DNA of 64,000 bases from Hericium rajendrae. Its lineage: Eukaryota; Basidiomycota; Agaricomycetes; Russulales; Hericiaceae. Below are positions 11,766 through 24,503 of the stretch, in pieces. The notes below the pieces were generated by a model that saw nothing but the letters and a program-made list of their open reading frames with translations, was not told the DNA's origin and did no database searches. The translations under genes and the position numbers were made by a program. Location: positions 1,426,001 through 1,490,000 of the forward strand of contig CM065882.1 of the NCBI GenBank assembly GCA_033439255.1. Reading direction: 5' to 3'. Position 1 is the first letter of the stretch. Each line of letters opens with the position of its first letter.

Positions 11766-12969
11766 CATCAATGAAGGTATATAAATTACCGTCATGTATG
11801 GCCATGTACAGGTATACTGACATCTTGCATGCAGGCCTGTACCTCATGCCTTATACTTGGCATGTAGCATTGTGCTGGGGCCAGTGCCTCATGCATGCCT
11901 GCTACACCTCATACCAGCCCACTATGCCTCATGTTCACTGGTCACATCCTATGCTGGTCTACCACATCTCGATGTACCTTGTGGATGGGCCAGTAACAGC
12001 TTAGAGATGACTACAGCTGAATGTGAGCATGTCAGCCAGCACAACCATATACATGCATTGTGTATTGCTATGTGCACTGAGGTGTGTCACCTGCCTATAC
12101 ATTGTGCCTCATACCTCATACACAGACATACCGAGCCATGCATAGGCTTAGTGCCTTATGCATGCTCATCATGCTACACTACATTTTGTATACAAGCTAC
12201 CATCCCATAGATGCTTACTGTACTTCATGTACAGGCTCACAGCATCTTGACACTCTGCACATGCTTGCAGCACCCTGTGCATGGCCACCACACTCTGTTG
12301 ATCTCCTGTACAAGCTAGTAGCAGCCCTACATATGGGCCTGCATGCCTTATGCTCACCCTCTATGCCTCATGCATGGCTCTCAATATCTCACACATCCTC
12401 ACTGCGCATTGCATCTTATATATAGGCCCACTACAGCTTAACATTGGTAAGCATGGCCACTGGACCTCCTGCACAGCTATAACACTTATCATGCCTTGTG
12501 CATGAACCTAGTGCCTTATGCACATATGTACTTTTGTTGTGCCTTACCAGTGCACACATACTTGCACATAGCTCTACCTGTACATGATGTGTACCATTGT
12601 GCATGTGTGCACTGTTTGAACTTGTAATATACTTGATTGTACTAGTAGCTGTATGAAATATAATTGATTTTGGCTTTATATCTCTTGTACCTGATTGATC
12701 TGAGACAGTACTAATAGCAGAGATCATAGTAGGGACCATATAGATCAGAGCAAGTCTTTGAATTTATATGATTTGTACAACAACTACAGCTATCCTTCAG
12801 AAACATGTAGCACTATATAGTGTCCAACTACTGTTATGATAGCTATGATAGGCCTTATAGTCTTACATAGTTGAGAACTGTGGTGGCATAAATAGTGATA
12901 GACCTTATAGTGCTATGATAAAACATATAGATCAATACTGGGCTATATGAAATTTCAATTTTTCAGATG
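11766..12969. mobile_element. CATC element L7-2 (1.2 kb) inside HLN2
   Basis: Collinear with L7-1: begins CATCAATGAAGG, ends TTTTTCAGATG, flanked by AT on both sides. Interior CpG-poor GCCTCATGC-type degenerate repeat, then the AT-rich arm. Confidence 0.6.
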
Positions 12970-13487
12970 ATACACACTACACCAACTCATATATGCACTC
13001 TTGGCTCACATTTTTTGACCTATGCATACTTTTGTTGATTAGCTTACACATGTATCAACTTATGAGCATCACAACAAACTTATGTATGCTTCTACTACCT
13101 CATACGTTTTCTGTTAGCCTGTGCACCTTCTATTAATTTGTATACATTGCTGCTAGTACCAAAGGCAGAATTTAATTTCTATATTTGGATTTTTTTTTCT
13201 GACTTTTACAAAAAATAACATAAATCATACCAGTTTTTTTTAATAGAGCTTATATCTCTTCAATGTATAATCTAGTCAGTATTTTTCTATTTTACATGCA
13301 TAAAATACTATAAAAATTGAATTCTTACCTTCAAACCATATTTTGTATACTGGCAGAAATTAGTGACCAAATATGGCAACTACTTTCTGGTAAAATTGCC
13401 TGTCGATTAGCATGAAGGTTTAGAGTAACAAAAAACATATACAAATGTCTGAGAGCATCAATTGTGCAAACATCACTTTAAGTATAT

Positions 13488-15034
13488 TAGGGTTCAACAC
13501 AAGTGCACTCGTGGGTGACCTAGATCTGAACTCGCAGGTATTCTATCTGTCCAAGGTGCTGACCTGGATCCATGCAGATTTGCACCACTGGGTGATCTGG
13601 AGCTGCAGGTCAGGTATCTGTGACATCACAGGTCACTTGCAAGTCAGTTGGTCTTAAAGTTGTGTCTCACTTTTATGATGCCCTCCTCTTTGTTTCTTCA
13701 TCTTAATCCTCCCCTTTTCACCCTATCTCCTCAATTCAATGGCAGGATGGGTGTTATGGAGATTTGAGAGGCTTCTAGGTGAGTCCAAAAGCCTTTTATT
13801 TCATTGTACTGTACTAATCTCAGGAGTCTCACTCGATAACAGGCAAGGCTCTCATTTTTCACTATTCTTCGACAGGTTTCATGATGTTTGATGGGTTTCA
13901 TGACATCCCACCATTTTTTGACATCATCCACCATATTTTGTGTACCATCTGTGCTTCTCCCATCATCCTCATCAACAAATCAACCAGCCAACCAGCCCTC
14001 ACCCATCTTCAACAACCAGCACTCATGTGCACCAGAGATTTAATTCCCACTCACAACAGTAAGAGCATGCACAGTGCCAGTCTAGCGCTGCAACTGCAAG
14101 GCCCACAATGCCTGTCAGGTCTTGTTGCTACAGCATTGTTGCTACAACAGCAAGGCTTGACATCTTTTTGCTGATCATCCGAGCAGTGCCTAGCATGCCT
14201 CAACAATGCGCAGTTGTCTACAAACAGCTTTGCATATCCTTGCATGTCTGAGACAGTGTGCATCTACCAATACATGCCCTGCCAGCATACACATTTTTGA
14301 CCGCATGCCCCCACCATCCCATAGTCCATTGCTCAAACTACATGTGTGCATTCATGTCCATGGACATCACATATACCACTATGCATGCTGTCATATCATT
14401 CGTCTGACAGAAGCCCAATGTGAGGCAAGTTTTATATGCCATCAGTGCTATTCAACAATCAAAATGCACCCTCCCCGGTCTCATTTTCAATTTCTATCCA
14501 AGTTGGTGATGTCATTTGTGTGTGCATGCCCACAGCTATGCCAGTACACCAGCACCCACATATGCTCCCCTTGCACATGTGCCAGCCCATGTGCACACAC
14601 ATACTCAAAGCTGCCCCACCGGCATGCACATGCCCATGTCGATGCCACAAGTATGTCGCATGCAGCCTTTTGAATCCATGCCTTGCTTGTAGACTTTATA
14701 CACTTCATGGGTATGACAAGATATAGTGATAATGGGCATATGTGATTGGAGCTGTAAGTTAGTGTTGGCAGATGACATATAGTATGTAGTTAGTTAGGGA
14801 TCATGACATATAGATTTGAACTTTGCAATATAATATGTTAACCAAAATAAAGTTTGGATAGCAGGTTACCCACAAGTCACTCACAGGTCAATGGGTTTGA
14901 GCACAACCTTGATCTGAATTTGTACAGGTCTCAGCCACCAGGTGATCTGGATCTACAAGTTAGATACCTGCAGGCCAATTTTGTGGGTATACCCATGTTG
15001 ACCTACAGGTGACTCTGACTCGTGTCGAACCCTA
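13488..15034. mobile_element. hAT-type MITE H1-2 (1547 bp) inside HLN2
   Basis: Same length and ends as H1-1 (TAGGGTTC...GAACCCTA), flanked by AAGTATAT and AAGCATAT. Carries a decayed intron-hairpin module with GTGAGT near 13780, branch TACTAAT and CAG followed by the hairpin near 13825-13855. Confidence 0.75.
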
Positions 15035-15375
15035 AAGCATATAAAAAAACACTGTTTAATCTAATCTAATCATGAGTAGTTCAGCTCCTACCTCTGATAA
15101 CTCTATATTTTCTGCTATGTTATATATCTTAGTACCTTATTATATATATAATCTGGTATGTAATACAGTACACACTTGTCATATCTTATTATACTCAGCT
15201 CGATATATGATATACACTATTATATATGCTTATATTATAAATACTTGTAATATCTACAATTATAATAGTAGTCTAGTTGTATGTCTAATCAAACAAGATT
15301 CAAGATTGAATATATGATCAATGTCAAACATTGTATTGTTGAACAAAGCTAATGGCCAATCACGTGATCAATAGC

Positions 15376-15401
15376 AGACCTTGTTCGGCCGCACAAGGTC
15401 T
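15376..15401. repeat. GGCC-core hairpin, first of pair (HLN2)
   Basis: Arms AGACCTTGT and ACAAGGTCT; identical to the HLN1 copy at 7999-8024. Confidence 0.7.
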
Positions 15402-16127
15402 GGTGGCTGTGCTTAGCTTATGTCAGCAGTAGTTGATGTTGCGCTCTCTGCTCTCTCTTCTTTTCTTCAGATAGCTTTGAAGTCAGTGTGACACTACCAG
15501 TAGTGCACACTAACTACAAGGCTTGGACACGCCCAGTCCCCATCTGCAGCGAGTTGCGGCTGAGGTGTCCAATGATGGTGTGGGGCCATCACCAACTTTC
15601 TGCTGATGATGTGGCATAGAGATCAGGCCATAGAGCTCTCAATACCACATCAATCAGAATGAGTTAAAGCTTGTTAGAATCAGATTTACAATAGCTCTAG
15701 AATAGTGCCACAAACAACAAAATAGCATGACAAAATGCTGACCTATTGGACTATATGTCTATGATGATGTGGCAGACTGTTTGCTTTATAGCTCTGCTGA
15801 TACTGCATCAATCATGATGTATGAGGGCTTGTTGAACTCAGATTTACAATAGCTTTCTAACAATACAGTGTACAACATCATAGCACCATTGGTTGTTGAG
15901 ATAGGAGACAATACTGTTTTGCTAATATAGCATATAAATCGAAGAATATCTCTGCTTACAGTGATCCGATTTTCGTATTCTAAATTGGGTTGGAAAGATG
16001 TAATCAAAGGTATATGAACACAATTTACCGTTTGTCGATTGATTGCTTTGTTGCAGAGCTATAAAGCAATCACTGTATACAGTGTATTGGCTCTCTAACC
16101 GACTTATGCTTATGTAAGCGGGCGCTA

Positions 16128-16153
16128 AGACCTTGTTCGGCCGCACAAGGTCT
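16128..16153. repeat. GGCC-core hairpin, second of pair (HLN2)
   Basis: Identical partner of 15376-15401, bracketing 726 bp as in HLN1. Confidence 0.7.
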
Positions 16154-16309
16154 TGTAAGATCACATGACCGAGTCTCAGGACCCACTGCTACCGATAAAT
16201 TGCATTTTTTGCTCATTTTATCAATAAACAGTATGTACATTTGTTTGCTGTGTATCATTTTAGTGGCTGTATCTTTCTATAAGCAGTAAATTGTGTTAGA
16301 GACCAGCTT

Positions 16310-16850
16310 TCTGGTATATTTGGATGCATTTGAGAACAAGTGAATCGGTTGAGTACTGATTAAGTTAGCTGAAGTTCAAGCATTCTAGGGGGAAAATGCA
16401 GAAACAATTTGCATTCTGCAAGTTTTGCACCGATCCTAACGCCTAAGGTACTGTCAGAAAGCTATCAATAAGTAGATTCTGATGCATTTTAGAACAAGTA
16501 AATTGGTTGAGAATTGGCCTAGTTAGCTAGGGTTCAAGCATTTTAGAAGAGGAAAAAAAGAAACACTTTGCATTCTGCAAGTTCTTAACCGATTTGGATG
16601 CATGAAGTATGGTAGCAAAGCTATAAGTGAGTAGATTTAGACGCATTTGAGAACGAGTAAATCGGTGAAGAATGGACTGAGTTAGCTCAAGTTCAAGTGT
16701 CATAGAGGGAAAATGTAGAAATTCATTGCATTCTATGAGTTCTGCACAGATCAGGATGCAAAAAATACTGTCAGAAAGCAATAAATGAGCAGATCCAGAT
16801 GCATTTGAGAACAGGTGAATTGGTTGAGAACTGATCAAGTTACATTAAAT
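16310..16850 (-). repeat. subterminal tandem repeats of HLN2
   Basis: Same diverged ~155-bp units as in HLN1 (8930-9470). Confidence 0.6.
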
Positions 16851-16861
16851 CAACAAAGTTT

Positions 16862-16942
16862 GGCTAGAGCTGGAGTTGAACCTGCAAACTCGTTAGATTG
16901 AAGATATGTGATTATATAAGCCAACTGCCTAATGGGCATAGT
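16862..16942 (-). other. tRNA-like block near HLN2 5' end
   Basis: A-box-like TTAGGCAGTTGG and B-box-like GCAGGTTCAA on the minus strand, as in HLN1. Confidence 0.5.
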
Positions 16943-19900
16943 CATCGTTTTGGTGTCGTTTTCACTATGAAAAGGCGGTATAGAGTAAACGATTCTAAGG
17001 AATCGTAACATGATCTTGATTTTTCTATTCTTGAAAGCAACAATACATTTGTTGCAAGGCAAGAAAGATATACCTCATCTGATCCTATACAGCCTTGTGA
17101 AGGGCCAATTATGAATACGTACTCAGAAGATATCTGTGATACTTGTCTGAAAGATTTGAAAAAGAAAAAGACACCAAAAGGAGCTTTGATAAATGGCAAT
17201 TGGATAGGTGAGATTCCAAAACAGCTACAGGACCTTAGTTGGACTGAAAAAATGCTTATTTCTAGGGTGTGTCACAACAGATGCATTGTACGTGTAAACA
17301 AATCTGGCTTGCATAAAATGTCTGCAAATGCTGTTTTCTTTTCTACTCCTATGCCTAAAGTATATGCAAAGCTTCCACCTAGTCTTGATGAGCTAGATGA
17401 AGTGATGGCTTTTATTTACATAGGACAGACTCAGCCTACCAAAAAAGATTTCAAGCGGACTCCTCTCTTAGTTCGAAGAAATAAAGTGGCTCATGCCTTG
17501 GAATGGTTGAAGCTTAATCATATTGATTATGCTGACTTGGATATATCTTATGAAAATTTAAATACATATCCAGAAGATGTTCCTGCAGTAGTTGTAGAAT
17601 GCAAAATTGCAGACAATGCCACTGAGCCTGGAATGATGTCTGTATCTGATGAACCTATTGAAGGTGTAGAGTCAGGTATTTGTCCTTTCATTGTACATGG
17701 ACTAACAGGAGGAGATCTGAAAAAAAAGACCACTCAACAACTTAGAGCTATTGCTTTACAGCATATGAGAGGCAAAGACAATAGAGCTTTAGGCATAGGG
17801 CAAGCTGCAAATCCTGAGTCAATATATAACAATCCTTAGCTATATCCTCAGATATTTCCATGGTTGTTTCCATATGGACTAGGTGGCATTGGTAACAAAA
17901 ATGGCAGTGTTAAGATATCAGATCAAGCAAGAAAAGGAAATCTATTGATGTATTATGATAAAAGATTTCAGTATGAGGCTATGTTTCCCTGGTATGTATT
18001 AATCATAATCAGATTAAAGACAGTACCACTGGTGGCTATCTCTTAGCCAAAAAAGCTAATTTTTCTAATATAGCAGACAGACTCATGTCTGTAAATCCAG
18101 AGGTTCTAAGTCAACTTATAGATAGATTGGCTGAGGGAGAAAGAGTACAGCCAGAAACAGAAGAAGAAAAACTCTGCTATCAAATCATCAATGACTTAGA
18201 TCATGTTGCTCATCATGTGCAAGGTTCAAAGACTGGTCGAAAATACATGAGAAATGAGATCTGGTCGCTTATATCATATTTGGGTGCTCCCTCTTGGTTT
18301 ATAACATTTGCACCAGCTGATCTTAAACATCCAATCTGTCTTTATTTTGCTGACAAGGACTTGAAATTATATCCAAAGCTTTATGAAAAAGATGAGCAGT
18401 TCCGTCTCATTGCTAGCAATCCAGTAGCAGGAGCTAGATTTTTTAAACTCATGGTGGACTTGTTTATCAAGCATGTGCTAAGATTCAATGACAAAGAAAG
18501 AGGTTTATATGGCAAGACTGCTGGATACTATGGTACTGTAGAACAACAAGGCCGTCTTAGCCTTCATCTTCATACTATAATCTGGATTCAAAATTCTCTG
18601 TCCCCTCAGGAAATACGTGATAGAATTTTGGATCCTACATCTGAGTTTCAAAAAGAGATGATCAGATATTTAGAAAGTTGTCATCAAGGTGAGTTTATTG
18701 ATAGCACTATGGCCAAAGTGGAAAATGATATGATAAAACAAATGGAAAAGAATTCTGATTATGTTGAATCAACTCAAGTGTTGCCAGAAGCACCACCACA
18801 GCCATGCAAAACACATGTGATAAATGATCAAACACCTCTAGTTCCAAATTCAGATGATGAACATGTAAATGATAAATTTGTAAATGATTGTAGCAATTGT
18901 CAAAAAACATGCTCTTGGTGGGCACATTTCAAAAAAAGAGTCAATGAACTATTATATTTATCAAATATTCACGACTGTGGCAGAGGAGGTTGTAAGAATA
19001 AAAAATATGACAGTTGCAAAGCTCGATTTCCAAGAGAGACTTATCCAGCTTCTTTAATAGATCAAGATAGTGGCAGTATTATCATGAAAAAAGGAGAGGC
19101 CATGCTCAATACATTCTCAACACCTTTGACATATCTTTTGGGTTGTAACACAGATGTAACTAGTATGCTTTCTGGAACAAGTATTAAATCTATTATTGCA
19201 TATATCACTGACTACATTACCAAGTCACCTTTGAACACTCATGTTATGTTTCAGGCTATCCGCAGTGTATTTGATAAAAATACTACTTATATTGGTGGTG
19301 ATAATTCTAGACAAGAAAAGGCAAGAAAGTTAATAGTTCAGATAGTAAATTCTTTAACTGTAAAATTAGAAATGGGATCTCCCATGGCATGCATGTATCT
19401 CTTGTCTCATCCAGATCACTATACAAGTCACTTGTTTAAGGTTTTCTTTTGGAGTACATATATTAAACAAGTTAGCCAAGACTGGAATCAAATTGATGAG
19501 TTTCATGAGGATGTTCCTGATAAAGTGATAGTAAATCAAATTCAAGGAAAGTTAGTAGCTTTGTCTCCAATTCTTGATTACATGTATAGACCAAAAGAAC
19601 TCAGTGATGTGACTTTGTATGATTGGGTACGTTTGTATGAAAAAAGACCTTTGAGTGGATTAAAAAAATCTAAGTCACAGTCTTCGAATGACAAATTAGA
19701 ATCAAATCAAACATCAAATATGTCAAAAGATAGCAAGGATATAAATATGGATAATAGTAAAAAAAGTGATTTGAAAGAAGATAAAATGGATATTGATGAA
19801 GATGTTACACTTCAAATGCAAGAGGAGGAAGAAGTAGAAGAAGATATGAAATACAATGATAATGATGATGATGAATATATATATCCAGATAATGCAGAGG

Positions 19901-22612
19901 AGGAGACAGAGGAGGAGGAGGATCCAGATGATGAAGATCATAATTATAAAAATAGTAAACATAGTACAAAAAAAGAATTCTTTCTAAAATGTTGTTTATT
20001 GAGCCACATCCTCAATCACACAGTCATTATATTTATAAATTTGATGAGAGCAAAAGCAAAGTTCCAAACTTTACTGGAGGTGCATTGCCTAGAAGAGACA
20101 AAGGAAATAGAGAAGAATATTGCCAAACTATGCTCACATTATTTAAACCATGGAGATCTGGTCTTGACCTTAAGAACAAAGAACAATCATGGGATGATGC
20201 ATTTGAGAAAAATAAATTTACTTTTAGGCAAAAGCAAGTTATGAACTTTTTTCAAATCAAATATGAATGCAATGATGCTAGAGATGACTTTTCTGCACAA
20301 AGAAAACAACATGATATGATAAATAGTTTTGGTGATAAGATTCTGGGCACATTTCAGCATGAGCTTGATGGTCAACATGATGAAGATGAAGCAACTGCCA
20401 ACTGGGGTGTAGATAGTCTGACAGAAAAGCTTCAAGAAGAATGGGATGATATAGGTAAAAAGCAACAGAAAAGACTGGCAGATATGTATGAGATGCATAA
20501 GCTTATTCAAGGTACTGGATGGCCAAATCCAAGCAAAATAGAACAGACAGAAAATGCTGTTGATGAGAATGTTATGTTATCCAAGTCTCAAAAGGAATGG
20601 AAAGCAACTCTAGCATGAGAAAAAGATATCATCTTGGCCAAAAGAGATCTTGAAGCTAGCAATGCAGAAAAGAATAATGATACTTCATATGGAGATCCTT
20701 ATAATATAGATGAAGTCAAGTTGGTGAGCAGAGCATATTTAGATTACAATTATCGTCCAAAAAACCCACAGGATAGATTAAACATCGATGAAATAGCTAA
20801 GACATTCACACTAAATGTTGAGCAATCAAGAGCATTCAAGATTATTGCAAATCATGCTGTGACTCCACAGTCTGAGCAGCTTAAGATGTATTTAGGGGGT
20901 ATGGCTGGCACTGGCAAGTCACAAGTCATCAAAGCTATGACCAAGTTTTTTGAGCAGAGACAAGAGTCTTACAAATTTTTGATTATGGCACCCACTGGAG
21001 CTGCAGCAGCTTTGATAGGAGGATCAACATACCATTCTATGTTGGCTATCAATAAATTTCAACCAGAAGGAGGCAAAGGTGTATCTACTCTAGCTGACAT
21101 CCGTACCAGGCTCCAACATGTTCAGTACATCTTTCTAGATGAGGTGTCTATGGTAGATTGCAATAGTTTGTACAATATAAGTGCCCAAATGAGCAGTGCA
21201 CTCAAAGTAGAAGATCAGCCTTTTGGAGGTGTGAACATCATTCTTGCTGGTGACTTTGCACAACTGCCTCCTCCTGCTAATAGTGCCTTGTACAGCCAGG
21301 ATGTAGATACTGTAATTCACACCACTCATTCTCATTTAAAACAAAAAGCTTGTTTAGGAAAAGCATTGTGGCATCAGTTTGTGACTGTAGTAATTCTGAG
21401 AGAAAATATGCATCAGAAGACTCAGACACCTGATGATGCTAGGTTTAGAACAGCTTTAGAAAATATGAGATATAAATATTGTACAGAGGATGATATCAAC
21501 CTTCTTAGATCTAGAATTACTGGTCCTGGAGGTAAAAGACCTAATATTTCAGATCCTCAGTTTAGAAATGTATCTATTATTACATCATTCAACATTCAAA
21601 GAGATGAAATTAATTTGATAGGAACAAATCGATGTGGGAGAGAGTCAGGCTAGAAGCTTGTACACTTTTACTCTATAGATAGATGGCACAAAGTTGATGA
21701 ATCTTTATCAAGTCAAAAAAAGAAAAACTTGTACAATGATCCTATAAGAGCAAACAATCAAATTCACATTAACTTGCAAAGAAAACTATGGGAGTTGATT
21801 CCTTCTATGACTAAACATTATGCAGGAAAGCTGTCTCTATGTATAGGTATGCCTGTCATGCTTAAACACAATGAGGCAACTGAGATGTGTGTTACCAATG
21901 GAGCTGAAGGTGTGGTGGTAGGATGGAAGTGCCACACTGGCATTGATGACAAGCTTGTGTTAGATGTAGTCTTTGTAAGATTGACTTGTGCACCTAAGCT
22001 AGTGCAACTGACAGGACTGCCTCTGAATGTGGTTCCTATTTCTAGAGTAGAAGACAAAATAAAATGCTTTATGCCAAATGACAAAGAAATATGGATTAGT
22101 AGATCACAGATCCCTATTCTACCTAACTTTTCAATGACAGACTATGCTTCTCAGGGAAGAACAAGAATATTCAATGTGGTTGATATTCAAAACTGTAGAG
22201 ATCAAAGAGGAGTGTACACTGCTTTGTCTAGAAGTTCAAGTATTGCTGGAACAGCTATTCTTCAGCAATTTAATACTGACAAAATTAAAGGAAGACTTCC
22301 TGGATATTTAAGATCAGAATTCAGAGAGCTTGAGCTTCTAGATGAAATAACTTGTCTTCAATATTACAAAAAACTATCTACAATTATTGATGCTCCTACT
22401 AGAACAGCCTGCATCCAGCAGTATCAGCTTTGGAAGGGAACTGACTATGTGCCATCAAATGTACCTGCTCCACTTAAATGGACAAAATTAGATCCTTTTG
22501 AGACTAAAAAGAACACAGAAGATGCAGAATGGACCATTTTAGTCAAGCACAGAAAAGGAAATACAAAGATTGTAGATAAGCCCTATAACTCAAAAAAAAA
22601 GAAAGCTAGCAA

Positions 22613-23547
22613 CATTTGAAGACAATCCAAAAAGCTTTGAAACTGCAAGTGGAACACAAGCATTAAATGAGATTAGTAAAGAAGGTGCTGATAAGAGAAA
22701 GGTAAAAAAACACAAAACAAATGAAGCTTCAAAGGTGAAATTTTCTTCTCCCATTGGATTGAAATGGTGTGGTCGAACTTGGAGCTGTGCATATGATACA
22801 TTATTTACCATCCTTTATCATATTTTTAGAACAAAAAGAGATCTTTGGGAAGATCACTTAGCAAATTTGAACAATTACTGTATGGCATTAAATAATGGCT
22901 GGATTGATTCAGCAGATCCTGACTTGGAGTTAATAAGAAAAGACGTTAGAGCTCTACTAACATATGTTGATTGTAACAAATTTCCAAATCAGCAAGGAGT
23001 GGGAACTGACATTAGAGAGTTGGCCTCTATTATGCTTGGATGTCAAACAGATGTAGGATATGTAGAAGACAATTGTACATCTTGTGAGTATTCTGTGACT
23101 GAAAATGTTCATAATCTTGTATGGCATATTCCTAGCTTGTCTGCAGACTCAAATACTGCTAGTGAATTAGGAAAAATTATGAATGGAATTAGTATGAAAA
23201 AATGCCCTCAGTGCAATAGTGCACTTCATACCACTACTATTTTTACCAATAACAGTCCACCATTGATAGCAGTAGAACTTGACTATCACAACATTAAAAT
23301 AAATCACACATTTACTATGAAACATCACACAGACAATGAAAAGACAACATTTAAACTTGTAGCTATAGTGTATTTTGGAGATGTTCATTTTACTGCAAGA
23401 ATTATTGATAAAGGAAAAAGAATCTGGTACTATGATGGAGCAACAACTGGCAGACAATGTGAGTTTGAAGGTATACTATCAGGTTTTGGCAATTTGCATT
23501 ATGCAAAAGAGAAGGAAGCAAGTTTACTTATTTATGCATCTTCATAA
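22613..23547 (+). pseudogene. C-terminal cysteine-protease-like domain of the Helitron protein
   Basis: An open frame follows the last helicase frameshift and reads to a stop at 23547. Candidate catalytic Cys lies in CGRTWSCAYDTLF (about 22768-22810), candidate His in FGDVHFTARII (about 23373) and an acidic residue in IWYYDGAT (about 23425). Two CxxC pairs (NCTSCEY, KKCPQCNS) may bind zinc. This layout resembles ubiquitin-specific-protease-like or OTU-like domains; OTU domains are known in some Helitrons, but which fold this is cannot be settled by eye. It was presumably fused to the helicase before the frameshift near 22590. No start codon context favours independent translation. Confidence 0.6.
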
Positions 23548-23614
23548 AATATACTAGCTAACAATGAAAAAGGAATCGTCTTGCCGTGCGAAGCATCGGC
23601 CCTCTTCCACCAAG
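23548..23614 (+). other. Helitron 3' terminus
   Basis: AAAAAGGAATCGT (inverse of the ACGATTCC 5' motif of the family), a 7-bp GC-rich hairpin around GAA, then CCCTCTTCCACCAAG. The next base is T, as after all six 3' ends in the window. Confidence 0.7.
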
Positions 23615-23852
23615 TTGATCTGGTTTTGATCTGGTTTTTTTCTGAAAATTTTTAAAAGCAGTTTGAGTGATTTTTAATATGTACATCATAGATAAAAAAG
23701 ATGCAATATTATAATAACAGATATTAGAAAGCTCAAATTGCATATTTAAAAAATTTCCAGATCAAAACCAGATCAACCAGATCAAAACCAGATCAACCAG
23801 ATCAAAACCAGATCAACCAGATCAAAAAAAGGTAAACCAGATCAACAAGTAA
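23615..23852. repeat. small AT-rich inverted-repeat element with 20-bp tandem repeats
   Basis: The left edge reads TGATCTGGTTTTGATCTGG and the right part is an array of CCAGATCAAAACCAGATCAA (about 23759-23835), which is the inverse. It looks like a MITE whose left end was cut when the Helitron inserted. No duplication could be assigned. It separates the Helitron from the gag-like fossil. Confidence 0.45.
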
Positions 23853-24450
23853 ATGGAAAGGTTTGCTGATGCAGCTGAGAGCATTGCTGAGAGGACAGGA
23901 TCGTAGTCAGTGGGGAGCAAGGATAAAATTATGGCAGTAAAACTGGTGTCAATTAGTTTAGCTCCCATGCCCACTAATTCTTCCTTCATGCAAAGCAACA
24001 AATCGAAGTGCTCACAGATGTCGCTGCTGGGTTAACAGCGTGTCTCCTGGAGCCATTGTCAGAGATCAATTTGGACCATTTTGGTCTTGCCCTTGTATTC
24101 ATTACAAGTATGGCAGACCATACTTTGTGTGCACGATCAAGATCTTGCATGCATGAAAGGAGTAATTTGGTGATCGTCAAGAAGATCTGTTGTTTGACAG
24201 TGTATTCCTGTTGGAGCCACTTGTCCCACGTCTCTTCGTAATCATCCAGTTGCTTGGTCATCAGATTGACATCCTTTTTGTCTTTATCGAGTGATGTCAA
24301 CAGTTCCTTTGGTTCCTTGGCAGTGCCTCTCAGATGGTGCATCAAACCTTTCACTCCGATCATGATCACAATGTAAGTTTTGTACATCACCCAGTTTGAG
24401 CCATTGGCTGTGAGCTTCGGGACAGTGTAAAGGTTGAATGAGTTTTGAGC
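23853..24450 (-). pseudogene. Ty1/copia-type gag-like fossil (UBN2-like domain)
   Basis: Minus-strand coding similarity to the gag-like UBN2 region of fungal copia-type retrotransposons: motifs LTANGSNWVMYK, GLMHHLRGTAKEP and VKQQIFLTI in the expected order. Only this part is present; no reverse transcriptase, integrase or recognisable LTR lies nearby. It is a broken, partial fossil, bounded by a small inverted-repeat element on one side and a hAT MITE near its upstream side. Moderate decay suggests an old but not ancient insertion. Confidence 0.6.
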
Positions 24451-24503
24451 GACATTGATTCAGGACCAGGGCCCATAACCTCTTAGAAGAACCAGGGTAT
24501 GGG

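Larger units (their letters stand above)
11711..17008 (-). mobile_element. Helentron-like element HLN2 (non-autonomous, 5.3 kb)
   Basis: Same ends and content as HLN1 but without MITE M1: 3' end CCAAG at 11711, 5' end TTACGATTCC at 17008 on the minus strand. It sits exactly between codons CAA (ending 11710) and CAT (from 17009) of a RepHel gene; the joined sequence has no gain or loss. This fixes the element ends independently of HLN1. Contains L7-2, H1-2, the GGCC hairpin pair, subterminal repeats and the tRNA-like block. Confidence 0.8.
10811..22612 (+). pseudogene. Helitron Rep-helicase (RepHel), split and frameshifted
   Basis: The N-terminal part is 10811-11710 (ending CAA), the rest resumes at 17009 (CAT) in the same frame after HLN2. 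Rep motifs: SLHLHTIIW (HUH-type histidines) near 18560 and AYITDYITK (paired tyrosines) near 19200. Helicase (PIF1/SF1B) motifs: GGMAGTGKS near 20898 (Walker A), FLDEVSMVD near 21133 (Walker B), LAGDFAQLPP near 21244, DYASQGRT near 22140 and YTALSRS near 22216. Breaks seen: in-frame TAG at 17837, frameshift near 17998, frameshift near 19980, TGA at 20616, TAG at 21651, frameshift in an A-run near 22590. The three stops fit C-to-T changes of CAG or CGA codons. Known role of the family: nick and unwind DNA for rolling-circle transposition. Clearly inactive here. Confidence 0.85.
10811..23614 (+). mobile_element. autonomous-type Helitron (Helentron-like 3' end), decayed and interrupted
   Basis: Coding runs left to right and the 3' terminus at 23614 reads CTAACAATGAAAAAGGAATCGT, a hairpin (GCCGTGC-GAA-GCATCGGC), then CCCTCTTCCACCAAG followed by T. 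This terminus matches that of HLN-R and resembles those of HLN1, HLN2 and the HINE, linking the short elements to this coding element as likely parent. The 5' end was not found. HLN2 (11711-17008) is inserted between two codons of the Rep-helicase gene. Without HLN2 the element is about 7.5 kb. Confidence 0.75.

Noticed and set aside
19723-19962. Minus-strand ORF of Ile/Leu/Phe inside RepHel
   Set aside because: Shadow of the acidic, GAT/GAA-rich plus-strand segment; not a membrane protein gene.
23986-24390. Reading the gag-like segment as a host gene
   Set aside because: Motif order fits the UBN2 part of copia-type elements and flanks are repeats; kept only as a fossil.
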